This document shows positions 13,971 through 21,875 of a DNA stretch of 25,580 nucleotides, in pieces. The first letter of the stretch is position 1. Every line of letters starts with the position of its first letter. The position numbers were made by a program, and so were the translations under genes. The stretch is from DATCKG01 sp036562385. GTDB taxonomy: Bacteria > Bacillota > Sulfobacillia > Symbiobacteriales > Symbiobacteriaceae. A model generated the notes under the pieces. The model saw only the letters and a list, made by a program, of their open reading frames with translations, was not told where the DNA came from and did not search any database. The stretch lies in the NCBI GenBank assembly GCA_036562385.1, contig DATCKG010000103.1, positions 1 through 25,580 on the forward strand, written 5' to 3'.

Positions 13971-15413
13971 GTGGCAGAGCGCCCGAGAGTCAGCCTGCCC
14001 GGCGCCCAGGTTGCCGGACAGGAGATCAAGGTAGGCTTCATCTCCCTGGGCTGCGCCAAGAACCTGGTGGATACCGAATCGATGATCGGCCTTCTGCAGC
14101 ACACGGGCTACACCATCACCAACCGGGAAGAAGAGGCCGACGTCCTGGTGGTGAATACCTGCGGCTTTATCGAGGCAGCCAAGCAGGAATCCATCGACGC
14201 CATCCTGGAGGCTGCCCTCTACAAGCAGAAGGGCAAGTGCCGGGCCCTGGTGGTGGCCGGGTGCATGGTGCCCCGCTACGGGGATGAGCTCATGAAGGAG
14301 ATCCCCGAGATCGACGCGGTGGTGGGCACCGCGGACTACCCGTACATCGGAGAGGTGATCTCCGGGGTGATGGCGGGGAAGCGGGTCCGGCAGGTGAGCG
14401 ATCCCGATGCCATTTCCGACTGGAACTTTGACCGGGTGCTGGCCACACCCGGATATACGGCATACATCAAGATTGCCGAAGGGTGCGACTGCGCCTGCAA
14501 CTTCTGCTCCATTCCCCTCATGCGGGGCCGCCACCGGAGCCGGCCCATGGAGTCGATCCTGGACGAGGCCCGGCGCCTGGCGGACATGGGGGTCAAGGAG
14601 CTGGTGGTGATCTCCCAGGACACCACCTATTACGGCCGGGACCTGTACGGAAAGCTGTGCCTGGCGGAGCTGCTCCGGAAACTGGCCAGGGTGGACGGCA
14701 TCCGCTGGATCCGAGTCCACTACAGCTACCCGACCCGGATCACCGACGAACTCATCGACGTCCTGGCCGAGGAGCCGAAGGTGCTGCACTACCTGGACAT
14801 ACCGCTGCAGCATGGGTCTGACCGGGTGCTGCGGCTGATGAACCGGCCTGCCAACGCCCGCGGCTACCTCAAGCTGATTGAGAAGCTCCGGCAGCGGATC
14901 CCGGACATCTGCCTGCGCTCCACGTTCATCGCGGGCCATCCGGGTGAGACGGAGGAGGACTTCCAGATCCTGCTGGACTTTCTCCGGGAGGCAGAACTGG
15001 ACCACGTGGGCGTCTTTGCCTACTCCACCGAGGAGAACACCCCCTCTGCGCGGATGGAGCAGCTGCCGGAGAAGGTCCGGGCCGAGCGGCGGGACCGGGC
15101 CATGGAGGTGCAGCAGGAGATCGCCCTGCGCCGCAACCGGCTCCAGGTGAACCGGACCCTGGAGGTGCTGGTGGAAGGGCGCTCCCCTAAAGGAAAAGGA
15201 TGGTACGTGGGGCGCTGCTACCGGCAGAGCCCCGGCATTGACGGTGTGGTCTTCTTCCGCGGAGCGCCGGGCGCGCAGTACAGGCCGGGAGACATGGTGA
15301 ACGTACGGATCACCGACGTCTCCGGCTACGACCTGAAGGGTGAGGCGGTGGGTTCTGCGGATGGAGCCACGGACCTTACCTTGCCGGTCCTACCGACGAA
15401 CGGACACCTGTAA
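13971..15413 (+). CDS. rimO: Ribosomal protein S12 methylthiotransferase RimO
   Basis: Radical SAM enzyme that adds a methylthio group to the conserved aspartate of ribosomal protein S12. With the start at GTG 13971 it is 480 residues. The N-terminal UPF0004 domain has its cluster cysteines in SLGCAKN (Cys28), NTCGFIE (Cys64) and AGCMVPR (Cys98). The radical SAM cluster motif is CDCACNFC (Cys172, 176, 179), and a TRAM domain closes the protein. SLGCAKNLVD and IPLMRGRHRSRP separate RimO from the tRNA enzyme MiaB. GTG 13971 is 11 bases after AGGAGG (13954-13959); upstream ATGs at 13926 and 13947 would start at or close to the predicted transcription start. Confidence 0.95.
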   Translation: MAERPRVSLPGAQVAGQEIKVGFISLGCAKNLVDTESMIGLLQHTGYTITNREEEADVLVVNTCGFIEAAKQESIDAILEAALYKQKGKCRALVVAGCMVPRYGDELMKEIPEIDAVVGTADYPYIGEVISGVMAGKRVRQVSDPDAISDWNFDRVLATPGYTAYIKIAEGCDCACNFCSIPLMRGRHRSRPMESILDEARRLADMGVKELVVISQDTTYYGRDLYGKLCLAELLRKLARVDGIRWIRVHYSYPTRITDELIDVLAEEPKVLHYLDIPLQHGSDRVLRLMNRPANARGYLKLIEKLRQRIPDICLRSTFIAGHPGETEEDFQILLDFLREAELDHVGVFAYSTEENTPSARMEQLPEKVRAERRDRAMEVQQEIALRRNRLQVNRTLEVLVEGRSPKGKGWYVGRCYRQSPGIDGVVFFRGAPGAQYRPGDMVNVRITDVSGYDLKGEAVGSADGATDLTLPVLPTNGHL

Positions 15414-15426
15414 ACGGCCACAGGCT

Positions 15427-15457
15427 GGCCCGCCGGTGCCCCGGCGGGCCGGTTGCT
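15427..15457 (+). terminator. Terminator-like hairpin after rimO
   Basis: GGCCCGCCGG (15427-15436) pairs perfectly with CCGGCGGGCC (15441-15450) around TGCC and is followed by GGTTGCTTT, a poor U-tract. It separates rimO from the ybaK-type gene, which begins only 23 bases later, so some read-through is likely. Confidence 0.6.
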
Positions 15458-15472
15458 TTCGGAGGGATGATC

Positions 15473-15946
15473 GTGAAAACCATCGCAGCCCGCATCCTGG
15501 ATGAATGGAAGATTCCGTACGAAATCCGGGCCTACGAGTGGAGCGAGGACGAACTGGACGCGGTGAGCGTGGCCCGCAAGATCGGGCTTCCGCCGGAGCA
15601 GGTCTTCAAGACGCTGGTGGCCCGAGGGGACAAGACCGGGGTCCTGGTGGCCGCCGTGCCTGCCAACGCCGAGCTCAACCTCAAGGCTCTGGCGGCGGTA
15701 AGCGGCAATAAGAAGGTGGAACTGGTGCCCGTGAAGGAGCTGCAGAGCCTGACGGGATACGTCCGGGGCGGTGTCTCGCCCCTGGGCATGAAGAAGCGTT
15801 ACCCCCTCTACCTGGATGAGACGGCGGAAATCATCGATCAGCTGGCCGTCAGCGCCGGGCAGCGGGGGCTCCAGTTAGTGCTCTCGGGGCCGGACCTGAT
15901 CCGGGTGACCGGCGCCGTTTTGGCGCCGCTGTCCAAAGAGCGGTAG
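15473..15946 (+). CDS. ybaK: Cys-tRNA(Pro)/Cys-tRNA(Cys) deacylase, YbaK family
   Basis: Trans-editing enzyme of 157 residues that hydrolyses Cys-tRNA(Pro), a product of prolyl-tRNA synthetase misacylation. The essential lysine of the family is Lys46 in EQVFKTLV. VPANAELNLKAL and GGVSPLGMKKRYPLYLDE are the conserved substrate-pocket segments; many relatives have Cys where this protein has Val in GGCSP. GTG 15473 is preferred: GGAGG at 15461-15465 is seven bases upstream and the protein then begins MKTIAARILDEW, as in relatives. ATG 15467 is only one base from the ribosome site. The neighbour rimO also concerns translation. Confidence 0.92.
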   Translation: MKTIAARILDEWKIPYEIRAYEWSEDELDAVSVARKIGLPPEQVFKTLVARGDKTGVLVAAVPANAELNLKALAAVSGNKKVELVPVKELQSLTGYVRGGVSPLGMKKRYPLYLDETAEIIDQLAVSAGQRGLQLVLSGPDLIRVTGAVLAPLSKER

Positions 15947-16035
15947 GCAGCCGGAAGGGAGCCGGAGATTCGGTGTGCAAGAAGAGATAAGAGGCGGCCG
16001 GCACGGTGCCGGCCCGGACGCAGGAGGTGCAGTGC

Positions 16036-17211
16036 ATGGGATACGCATGGGAGTACCTGGAACGGCTCAGTGCCTTTCCGCACCGGGGTTCAGCCACTCC
16101 GGAGGAGGCTGCTGCCGCCGAGGCCGCCCGTGACTGGTTTCAGGCGCTGGGGTACGAGGTGGAAGTGCAGCCCTTTCTGACGCCGAAGGACACGCTCTAC
16201 CTGGGGCCCTTTGTGGTTTCCTTGGGGATGCTTCTGGCCGCCTGGACGGGCCTGCGCCTGCCCTGGGGCGGGCTGGTGATCTGTGCGATGTTTCTGGCTC
16301 CCCTGGTGGGGGAGTTGCTCTGCATTCCGTGGCTGGACCTGGACTGGCTGGTGCCGCGGCACCGCTCGCAAAATGTGATCGCCCGCAAGCCTGCCGTCTC
16401 TGGCGCCGATTCGCCCCGCCGCACGGTGGTGATCACCGGCCATTACGACACCCAGCGGGCCACCTGGCTCTTCCATCCCCGGATGGTGCGCTGGCTGCAG
16501 GTCTACTTCTTCATCGTGTACGGGCTGTTTGCGCTGCTGCCCATGGTCTTGTTCTTCCGCATGATCCTGCCGGAGCAGCCCTGGACGGGGCAGATTCTGA
16601 TCGGCGACAGCATTCTGATCGCGCTGAACGCCGTCTTTCTCCTGCTTTGTTGGCGTAGCGGCGGGTACATAAACGGCGCCAACGACAACGGATCCGGGGC
16701 CGCGCTGGTGCTGGCCCTGGCCCGGCATTTTGCCCAGGAAGAGCTGCCCGGCACCGATCTCATCTTTGTGCTGACCGGTGCCGAGGAGGTGGGCACCCGG
16801 GGCATGAAGGCTTTCATGCGGCAGGCCCGTTTCGATCCGAAGACCACGGTGTTCATCAACCTGGACAATCTCGGGGGCGGCACGCTCCATTACCTGACCG
16901 GCGAGGGCATGCTGACGGTGTTTCCGTACAGCCCCCAGCTTACGGCCCTGGCCGAGGAGGTGGCCCGGGAGACCGGGACCGAAATCCGGCCCAAGCCCAA
17001 TTTGCTGCTGCCTACCGACGGGCTGATCCCCTCCAAGGCGGGGTATCATGCCATCAGCTTCCTGGCCTTTCTAAAGGATGGCAGCCTGCCCAACTATCAC
17101 TGGTACACCGATACCCTGGATCAGGTGGATCGGGACCTGCTGGAGGCCGAGGAGCGCTTCCTGGTGGCCTACGTCCGCCGGACTGCGGCGGGGTTGCCCG
17201 AAGCGGCGTAA
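16036..17211 (+). CDS. M28-type zinc peptidase with transmembrane segments inside the catalytic domain
   Basis: A 391-residue protein with a full set of M28 metal and catalytic residues: GHYDTQ (His136, Asp138), NDNGSG (Asp217), AEEVGTRG (Glu250, Glu251), NLDNLG (Asp277) and NYHWYTDT (His355). The first HxD and the second Asp are normally close, but here about 80 residues intervene and include two hydrophobic segments (about 154-174 and 187-205). Two more lie at about 55-72 and 78-97, before the first ligand. The peptidase thus appears threaded through the membrane. ATG 16036 is eight bases after AGGAGG (16022-16027). A GGCCGGC/GCCGGCC hairpin lies at 15996-16014. Substrate unknown; an aminopeptidase role is inferred from the family only. 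Confidence 0.85.
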   Translation: MGYAWEYLERLSAFPHRGSATPEEAAAAEAARDWFQALGYEVEVQPFLTPKDTLYLGPFVVSLGMLLAAWTGLRLPWGGLVICAMFLAPLVGELLCIPWLDLDWLVPRHRSQNVIARKPAVSGADSPRRTVVITGHYDTQRATWLFHPRMVRWLQVYFFIVYGLFALLPMVLFFRMILPEQPWTGQILIGDSILIALNAVFLLLCWRSGGYINGANDNGSGAALVLALARHFAQEELPGTDLIFVLTGAEEVGTRGMKAFMRQARFDPKTTVFINLDNLGGGTLHYLTGEGMLTVFPYSPQLTALAEEVARETGTEIRPKPNLLLPTDGLIPSKAGYHAISFLAFLKDGSLPNYHWYTDTLDQVDRDLLEAEERFLVAYVRRTAAGLPEAA

Positions 17212-17256
17212 TGGACCGCCGGCGCTGTAGACCTTTCCTGCACATCCAGATAGTAC

Positions 17257-17281
17257 AAGCCGGGCTGAGGCCCGGCTTTAT
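17257..17281 (+). terminator. Intrinsic terminator after the M28-type gene
   Basis: AAGCCGGGC (17257-17265) pairs with GCCCGGCTT (17270-17278) around TGAG and is followed by TATGTTAT. It abuts the next promoter element. Confidence 0.78.
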
Positions 17282-17289
17282 GTTATAAT
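17281..17289 (+). promoter_or_regulatory. Extended -10 promoter of the FtsH-like operon
   Basis: TGTTATAAT contains a perfect -10 TATAAT (17284-17289) with an extended TG two bases before it. No -35 is recognisable because the preceding terminator hairpin occupies that place. The ~90-base leader that follows is the most AT-rich stretch in the window (about 17290-17340). Confidence 0.65.
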
Positions 17290-17384
17290 GAACAAGTCAC
17301 TAACAAGACCATTAATCGTTAAAACAAATTTTGATACACAGGCCGTTGCGCCTGGCGATGGTGCAGGAAAGGAGGGGACGGGAC

Positions 17385-17945
17385 GTGGGCTGGCCGAATC
17401 TGCGCTGGTCCGTGGTGGTGGCCACCATGGCGGTGACCCTGGCGGCCCTTTTCGGTGGCGGCTTTCTGCTGAAAAACAGGGCCGTGAACGAACCGCTGGC
17501 CTTGCTGTACAGCCAGTCGCCGGCGGTGGAGTCCTATGCCGTCGAGGAGCATGCGAGCGGGTACGTCATCACCCTGAAGCTGAAGCAGACGGAGGACTTC
17601 GCGGCGATCTACGCGGAACTGGCCCGGGAGACGGCCCGCCTCCTGCGTAACACGCCCTTTACCATCATGGTGCAGGACGGGCGCACCCCGACCCTCACGG
17701 AAACCTTTCGGCGGGTCAACCTTTACGTGGAGGAGGCCTTGATGACCGGCCGCTTTGCGGAGATGGCGGACCGGATTGAAGCGGAGGCCGCCAGCGCCGG
17801 GCAGCGGGCCCGGTGTTCGGTGGACAGCCGGCGGGTCTACGTGGAACTATGGGACGAAAGCGGCTACCTGTACAGCGTAACGGAGCGGCCGGTGGTCCGG
17901 CCGGGCCTCACCCTGCAGATGGAGGAAGGGGGTACGGGCTCGTGA
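17385..17945 (+). CDS. Single-pass membrane protein co-encoded with FtsH-like protease (unrecognised)
   Basis: I do not recognise this 186-residue protein. It has one N-terminal membrane segment (about residues 9-29) and then a soluble domain of roughly 155 residues with mixed helix and strand, probably outside the cell. It ends with a short Glu/Gly tail. The GTG start at 17385 follows AAAGGAGG with nine bases spacing. Its stop overlaps the GTG of the next gene by four bases (GTGA), so the two products are translationally coupled and likely interact. It may be a substrate adaptor or regulator that supplies the extracytoplasmic domain missing from the partner protease; this is inference from position and size. 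Confidence 0.8.
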   Translation: MGWPNLRWSVVVATMAVTLAALFGGGFLLKNRAVNEPLALLYSQSPAVESYAVEEHASGYVITLKLKQTEDFAAIYAELARETARLLRNTPFTIMVQDGRTPTLTETFRRVNLYVEEALMTGRFAEMADRIEAEAASAGQRARCSVDSRRVYVELWDESGYLYSVTERPVVRPGLTLQMEEGGTGS

Positions 17946-19465
17946 GGCAGTTTCCGATTCTGGAGGTGGGACTGGGCCTGGGTGTGGCCGTGGTGGTCTA
18001 CCTGGGGGTGATGGGGGTCAACGTCATGCCCTTGCTGCTTTTAGCCTTCCTGGGTGCGATGCTGATGCAGACCGCCAGTCTCCGGGGCGCCGGACCTGCC
18101 CGCCGGAGCGCGGCCGCAACCCCCTCCACCGTTCCCAACGTCCGGTTTGAGGACATCGGCGGCCAGGCCGCCGCGAAGCGGGAACTGCTGGAGGCCATTG
18201 ATTTCATGCAAAACCGCGAGCAGATCAAGCGCCTGGGTATCCGGCCCCTCAAGGGCATCCTGCTGGCGGGTCCCCCCGGCACCGGGAAGACCCTGCTGGC
18301 CAAGGCCGCGGCCAACTACACCAACTCCGTCTTCCTGGCCGCTTCCGGCAGCGAGTTCGTGGAGGTCTACGCCGGGGTCGGCGCCCAGCGGGTCCGGGAC
18401 CTGTTCCGCCGGGCCCGGGAGATGGCCCGCAGGGAGCGGAAGAACTCGGCGGTGGTGTTCATCGACGAGATTGAGGTCCTGGGCGCCCGGCGGGGGCGCC
18501 ATGCCAGCCACATGGAATACGACCAGACCCTCAACGAACTGCTGGTGCAGATGGACGGGCTGGTGGTGGATGAGGAGGTCCAGGTCCTGGTGATGGGCGC
18601 CACTAACCGGATCGATATGCTGGATCCGGCCTTGCTACGTCCCGGCCGCTTCGACCGGGTGGTGACCGTCGATTTGCCGGACAAGGAAGGGCGGCTGGCC
18701 ATCCTGCGGGTGCACAGCCGGGGCCGGCCCCTGGCGGAGGACGTGGACCTGGAAGAACTGGCCCGGCAGACCTTTGGTTTCTCAGGGGCTCACCTGGAGG
18801 CCGTGGTGAACGAGGCCGGCATCCTGGCCCTGCGGGAGGGCTGCGACTATATCGCGATGCGTCATTTCACCGAAGCGGTGGACAAGGTGATCCTGGGAGA
18901 GAAGCTGGACCGCAAGCCTACCCCGGAGGAGAAGCGCAGGGTGGCGGTCCACGAGGCGGGTCATGCCCTGGTGGCCGAGTGGGTGGAGCCCGGTTCGGTC
19001 TCCACCGTCACCGTCACTCCTCGGGGACGGGCCATGGGGTACGTCCGGAGCCATCCGGGGGATGACCGCTACGTCTACACCAGGCCCATGCTGGAGGGGC
19101 AGATCCGGGTGGCGCTGGCCGGCTTTGAGGCCGAGGCGATGGTCTTCGGAGAGGGTTCCACCGGCGCCAGCGGCGATTTTGAGCGGGTGGTGGAACTGGC
19201 CCGCCAGATCGTGCACGCGGGGATGAGCGACCTGGGCATCGTTGATCCCGAGAGTCAAAATCAGGCCCGGCAGGAGGAGGCGATGGCCCGGATCATCGAG
19301 ACCCAGCAGGAGCGGGTCCGCTGGTTCCTGAAGCAGCGGCGCCCGGTGCTGGAGCAGGTGGCCGGGATCCTGGAACGGGAGGAGTTCATCGACGGCGACG
19401 TGGTCCGACGCCTGCTGGCCGAGGCCCCGCCGCTTATTGAGGAGCCGGATCGGGAAGGAGACTGA
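17942..19465 (+). CDS. ftsH: Short FtsH-family AAA+ zinc metalloprotease
   Basis: Membrane-bound ATP-dependent protease, 507 residues against about 600-650 for standard FtsH. The N-terminus is only a hydrophobic hairpin (about 6-45) without the usual ~70-residue extracytoplasmic domain. The AAA module is complete: Walker A GPPGTGKT (110-117), pore loop FVEVYAGVG (139-147, Tyr replacing the usual Phe), Walker B VVFIDE (171-176) and second region of homology GATNRIDMLDPALLRPGRFDR region (219-239). The protease site is HEAGH (337-341) with third zinc ligand Asp412 in GDFERVVELA. It is coupled to the upstream single-pass protein. It is probably a specialised paralogue rather than the housekeeping ftsH, which typically sits by hpt/tilS. 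Confidence 0.92.
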   Translation: MRQFPILEVGLGLGVAVVVYLGVMGVNVMPLLLLAFLGAMLMQTASLRGAGPARRSAAATPSTVPNVRFEDIGGQAAAKRELLEAIDFMQNREQIKRLGIRPLKGILLAGPPGTGKTLLAKAAANYTNSVFLAASGSEFVEVYAGVGAQRVRDLFRRAREMARRERKNSAVVFIDEIEVLGARRGRHASHMEYDQTLNELLVQMDGLVVDEEVQVLVMGATNRIDMLDPALLRPGRFDRVVTVDLPDKEGRLAILRVHSRGRPLAEDVDLEELARQTFGFSGAHLEAVVNEAGILALREGCDYIAMRHFTEAVDKVILGEKLDRKPTPEEKRRVAVHEAGHALVAEWVEPGSVSTVTVTPRGRAMGYVRSHPGDDRYVYTRPMLEGQIRVALAGFEAEAMVFGEGSTGASGDFERVVELARQIVHAGMSDLGIVDPESQNQARQEEAMARIIETQQERVRWFLKQRRPVLEQVAGILEREEFIDGDVVRRLLAEAPPLIEEPDREGD

Positions 19466-19506
19466 CAGGGGACTGCACGCCGCAGGGACGGCATGCAGTC
19501 CCCTGT
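19465..19506 (+). terminator. Terminator after the FtsH-like gene
   Basis: ACAGGGGACTGCA (19465-19477) pairs perfectly with TGCAGTCCCCTGT (19494-19506), with an inner GCC/GGC pairing in the loop. The stem begins at the last base of the stop codon. The downstream TGTGTCC is a poor U-tract. Confidence 0.7.
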
Positions 19507-19594
19507 TGTGTCCGGCCGGTTGCGGTACAAGGTATTCGGCACAGTCAGGGCGAAGAAAATCTTCTATTACGCGCTTGCAGACAGGAGGCAGATC

Positions 19595-21040
19595 ATGACG
19601 ACCAAGGACGACTCTCTGAAGCGGGCAGGTCTGGCCTGGGCTTCGGAGGCAGGCTCCCGCTACAAGTGGCTGGTGCTTCTGATCGTGGGGCTGGGCTCGT
19701 TTATGTCCGCGCTGGACGGCAGCATCGTGAACGTCGTGATCCCCATGATCCGGGCGCAGTACCAGGCCACGCTGGGAGACATCAGCTGGGTCTCCGCCGG
19801 GTACCTGCTGGTGATCTCGTCGCTGCTGCTCTCCATCGGCCGGCTGGGAGACATGTGGGGCTTCAAGGGAGTCTACGCCGGTGGATATGTGATCTTCGGC
19901 CTCGGTTCGCTCTTTTGCGGACTGGCTCCGACTCTGCCGGCGCTGGTCGCCTCCCGGGTCCTGCAGGGCGTGGGCGCCGCGATCCTGATGGCGCTGGGTC
20001 CTGCCCTGATCACCAGCAGCTTTCCCGGGACGGAGCGGGGGCGGGCCCTGGGGATGCAGGCGACCCTGACGTATACCGGGCTCACCCTGGGCCCCATCCT
20101 GGGCGGCTGGATCGGCGGGCAGTTTGGCTGGCACTGGGTGTTCCTGATCAACGTGCCGGTGGCCGCCCTGGGGGCTTTCCTGGCGCTGACCCGGCTGCGG
20201 CCGTCGCCTCCGCGGGGACCGCAACAGTTCGATTTCCCGGGCGCCTTCTGCTTTACCGCCGGCCTGACTGCGGTGCTTCTGGCGCTTACGCAGGCCGAGA
20301 CATGGGGCTGGAGCAGCAGCCGGACGCTGCTGCTTCTGACCGGAGGCCTCCTGCTGCTGGTCCTCTTTGTGCTGCAGGAGCGCCGGGCTCCGCAGCCGAT
20401 GCTGCCCCTGTGGCTTCTGCGGGATCCGGCTTTCTCCGGCGGTGTGGCGGCGGCGCTTCTGCAGTACGCCGCGATCTTCGTCCTGAACTTTTTGCTTCCG
20501 TTCTTCCTGCAGCAGTTCCGGGGCCTTAGCCCCGCTCAGGCCGGAACGGTGATGACCGCTCAGCCAGTGGCCATGGTGGCTGTGGCGGCCCTGGCCGGCT
20601 GGCTGTCGGACCGGGTGGGTACCAGGGGCCCGGCCACGGCGGGCATGCTGGTCACCGCTTTCGGCCTCTGGCTGATTGGCCACGCCGGCGCCATGACGCC
20701 GCTGAAGGCGGTGATGATCTTCCTGGCCGCGGTGGGCCTGGGCAGCGGTCTGTTTGTACCGCCCAACAACAGCTCCATCATGGGAGCCGCTCCTCGCGGG
20801 CATCAGGGCGTGGCCTCGGCCCTGCTGGCTGCAGCCCGCAACGTGGGGATGGTGATGGGGATCACCCTCTCCAGCACTCTGTTTTCGCTGCTGCAGAGTA
20901 TCGCCGCGCGCAGCTACAGTTCCTCGGATCAGATCTTCCTGTCGGCCTTCCAGGGAACGCTGATGGTCGCGGTGACTCTGGCTGTCGCCAGCGCCCTGCT
21001 GTCCTTGCTGAGGCCCATGGCCCCGCGAAAAAACGGGTGA
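19595..21040 (+). CDS. MFS drug exporter, DHA2 (EmrB/QacA-like) family
   Basis: A 481-residue integral membrane transporter; the length and hydrophobic pattern suggest 14 transmembrane helices, the DHA2 type. Signature motifs are LDGSIVNVVIP in helix 1 (40-50), GRLGDMWGFK in the 2-3 loop (82-91, motif A) and TGLTLGPILGGWIGG in helix 5 (161-175, antiporter motif C). Such proteins expel drugs or other hydrophobic compounds in exchange for protons. ATG 19595 is six bases after AGGAGG (19583-19588); the open frame upstream overlaps the preceding terminator and lacks a ribosome site. No local regulator gene is adjacent, so the inducer cannot be guessed. Confidence 0.92.
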   Translation: MTTKDDSLKRAGLAWASEAGSRYKWLVLLIVGLGSFMSALDGSIVNVVIPMIRAQYQATLGDISWVSAGYLLVISSLLLSIGRLGDMWGFKGVYAGGYVIFGLGSLFCGLAPTLPALVASRVLQGVGAAILMALGPALITSSFPGTERGRALGMQATLTYTGLTLGPILGGWIGGQFGWHWVFLINVPVAALGAFLALTRLRPSPPRGPQQFDFPGAFCFTAGLTAVLLALTQAETWGWSSSRTLLLLTGGLLLLVLFVLQERRAPQPMLPLWLLRDPAFSGGVAAALLQYAAIFVLNFLLPFFLQQFRGLSPAQAGTVMTAQPVAMVAVAALAGWLSDRVGTRGPATAGMLVTAFGLWLIGHAGAMTPLKAVMIFLAAVGLGSGLFVPPNNSSIMGAAPRGHQGVASALLAAARNVGMVMGITLSSTLFSLLQSIAARSYSSSDQIFLSAFQGTLMVAVTLAVASALLSLLRPMAPRKNG

Positions 21041-21060
21041 GGCATACCACACGCCTCACC
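21036..21060. terminator. Bidirectional hairpin containing both convergent stop codons
   Basis: GGTGAGGC (21036-21043) pairs perfectly with GCCTCACC (21053-21060). The rightward TGA (21038-21040) and the leftward TGA (21056-21058 on the minus strand) lie in opposite arms and pair with each other. Flanking A-rich bases at 21029-21033 give a short U-run for minus-strand transcripts. Confidence 0.65.
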
Positions 21061-21757
21061 ACTCGTCCTCATCCATCCACGGATCCTCCGGTTCAGGAGG
21101 CTCCCATGCCACCAGGGGCTCCCATTCATCCCGCCTGGTTGGGAAGGCCGGCGGCTCCCAGGGCGCTCGCGGCTCCGCCTGCGGGCGGAAGGCGCCGGTG
21201 GCCGGCTGTTCGAAATCCAGGGGCTGGGAGCCTTCGGATACGGGGTCCCAGGTTTCGGGATCGCTTTGGCTCTCCGGCCCGCCGGCCCCGCTCCGGCCCG
21301 GCTGCCCTTGGTTCTGCGGGGCGGCCTCCGGGGTCCGGGTGACTGCACTCCGTCGGGCCTGCCCATAGCCCTGCGGCAGGCCGGCATCTGCCTGCCCGCG
21401 CCGGGCTCCCTGCCCGGCGGAGCGGCGGCCTACGGCGCCTTTGGAGCGCTCCTGCTGTTCCTGCTGGGCCTGGGATTCGCCGCGGATCTCGCTGAGCACC
21501 GCCTTCATCTGGCGGGCGATCCGCTGGGTCTCCTCCAGCACCGCATGCAGTTGCTTGAGGTTGATCTCCAGTTCCTGTGCCAGTTCCTCCTTGGCCTTGT
21601 GCAGGCCGCTGATGATCTCCGCGGCCGCCCGGGTCAGATCCTGCCCGGTGGGCGGGTGGCTCCCGCAGCCCCCCGTTCCCTGCCCGGGGGGTTCCGCCGC
21701 CTGTCCGCTCCACTCCGTTCCTGGCTGTTTACGGGGAAGCTTTCGGATCGGCAACAC
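21056..21757 (-). CDS. Coiled-coil protein with acidic tryptophan-rich tail (unrecognised)
   Basis: I do not recognise this 233-residue protein. The first ~40 residues are basic, then Gly/Pro-rich. Residues ~42-105 form a long amphipathic helix or coiled coil with many Glu, Leu and Lys. The rest is Gln/Gly/Pro/Arg-rich and probably disordered. It ends in an acidic, aromatic tail with repeated WEP units and a terminal DPWMDEDEW. AGGAGG (21763-21768, minus strand) lies five bases before GTG 21757 and two before GTG 21760, supporting translation. It is divergent from cinA and convergent with the exporter. The opposite strand also has an open frame (21266-21826), but it lacks a good ribosome site and looks like the shadow. 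Confidence 0.65.
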   Translation of the reverse strand: MLPIRKLPRKQPGTEWSGQAAEPPGQGTGGCGSHPPTGQDLTRAAAEIISGLHKAKEELAQELEINLKQLHAVLEETQRIARQMKAVLSEIRGESQAQQEQQERSKGAVGRRSAGQGARRGQADAGLPQGYGQARRSAVTRTPEAAPQNQGQPGRSGAGGPESQSDPETWDPVSEGSQPLDFEQPATGAFRPQAEPRAPWEPPAFPTRRDEWEPLVAWEPPEPEDPWMDEDEW

Positions 21758-21875
21758 CACCGCCTCCTTCCACTGGCGGTAGGATGTGCAGTACGGTGCG
21801 GTTCCTTTCAGGATGAGGGCGGCTGACCGCCCAGCGGCAGGGAAGGAAGTTCAAGACCAGTCCCGGGAGGGGAAC

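Noticed and set aside
21266..21826. Rightward open frame overlapping the coiled-coil gene and cinA leader
   Set aside because: It lacks a ribosome site, is Leu/Gly/Pro-rich like an antisense shadow, and the opposite frame has AGGAGG and a plausible coiled coil.
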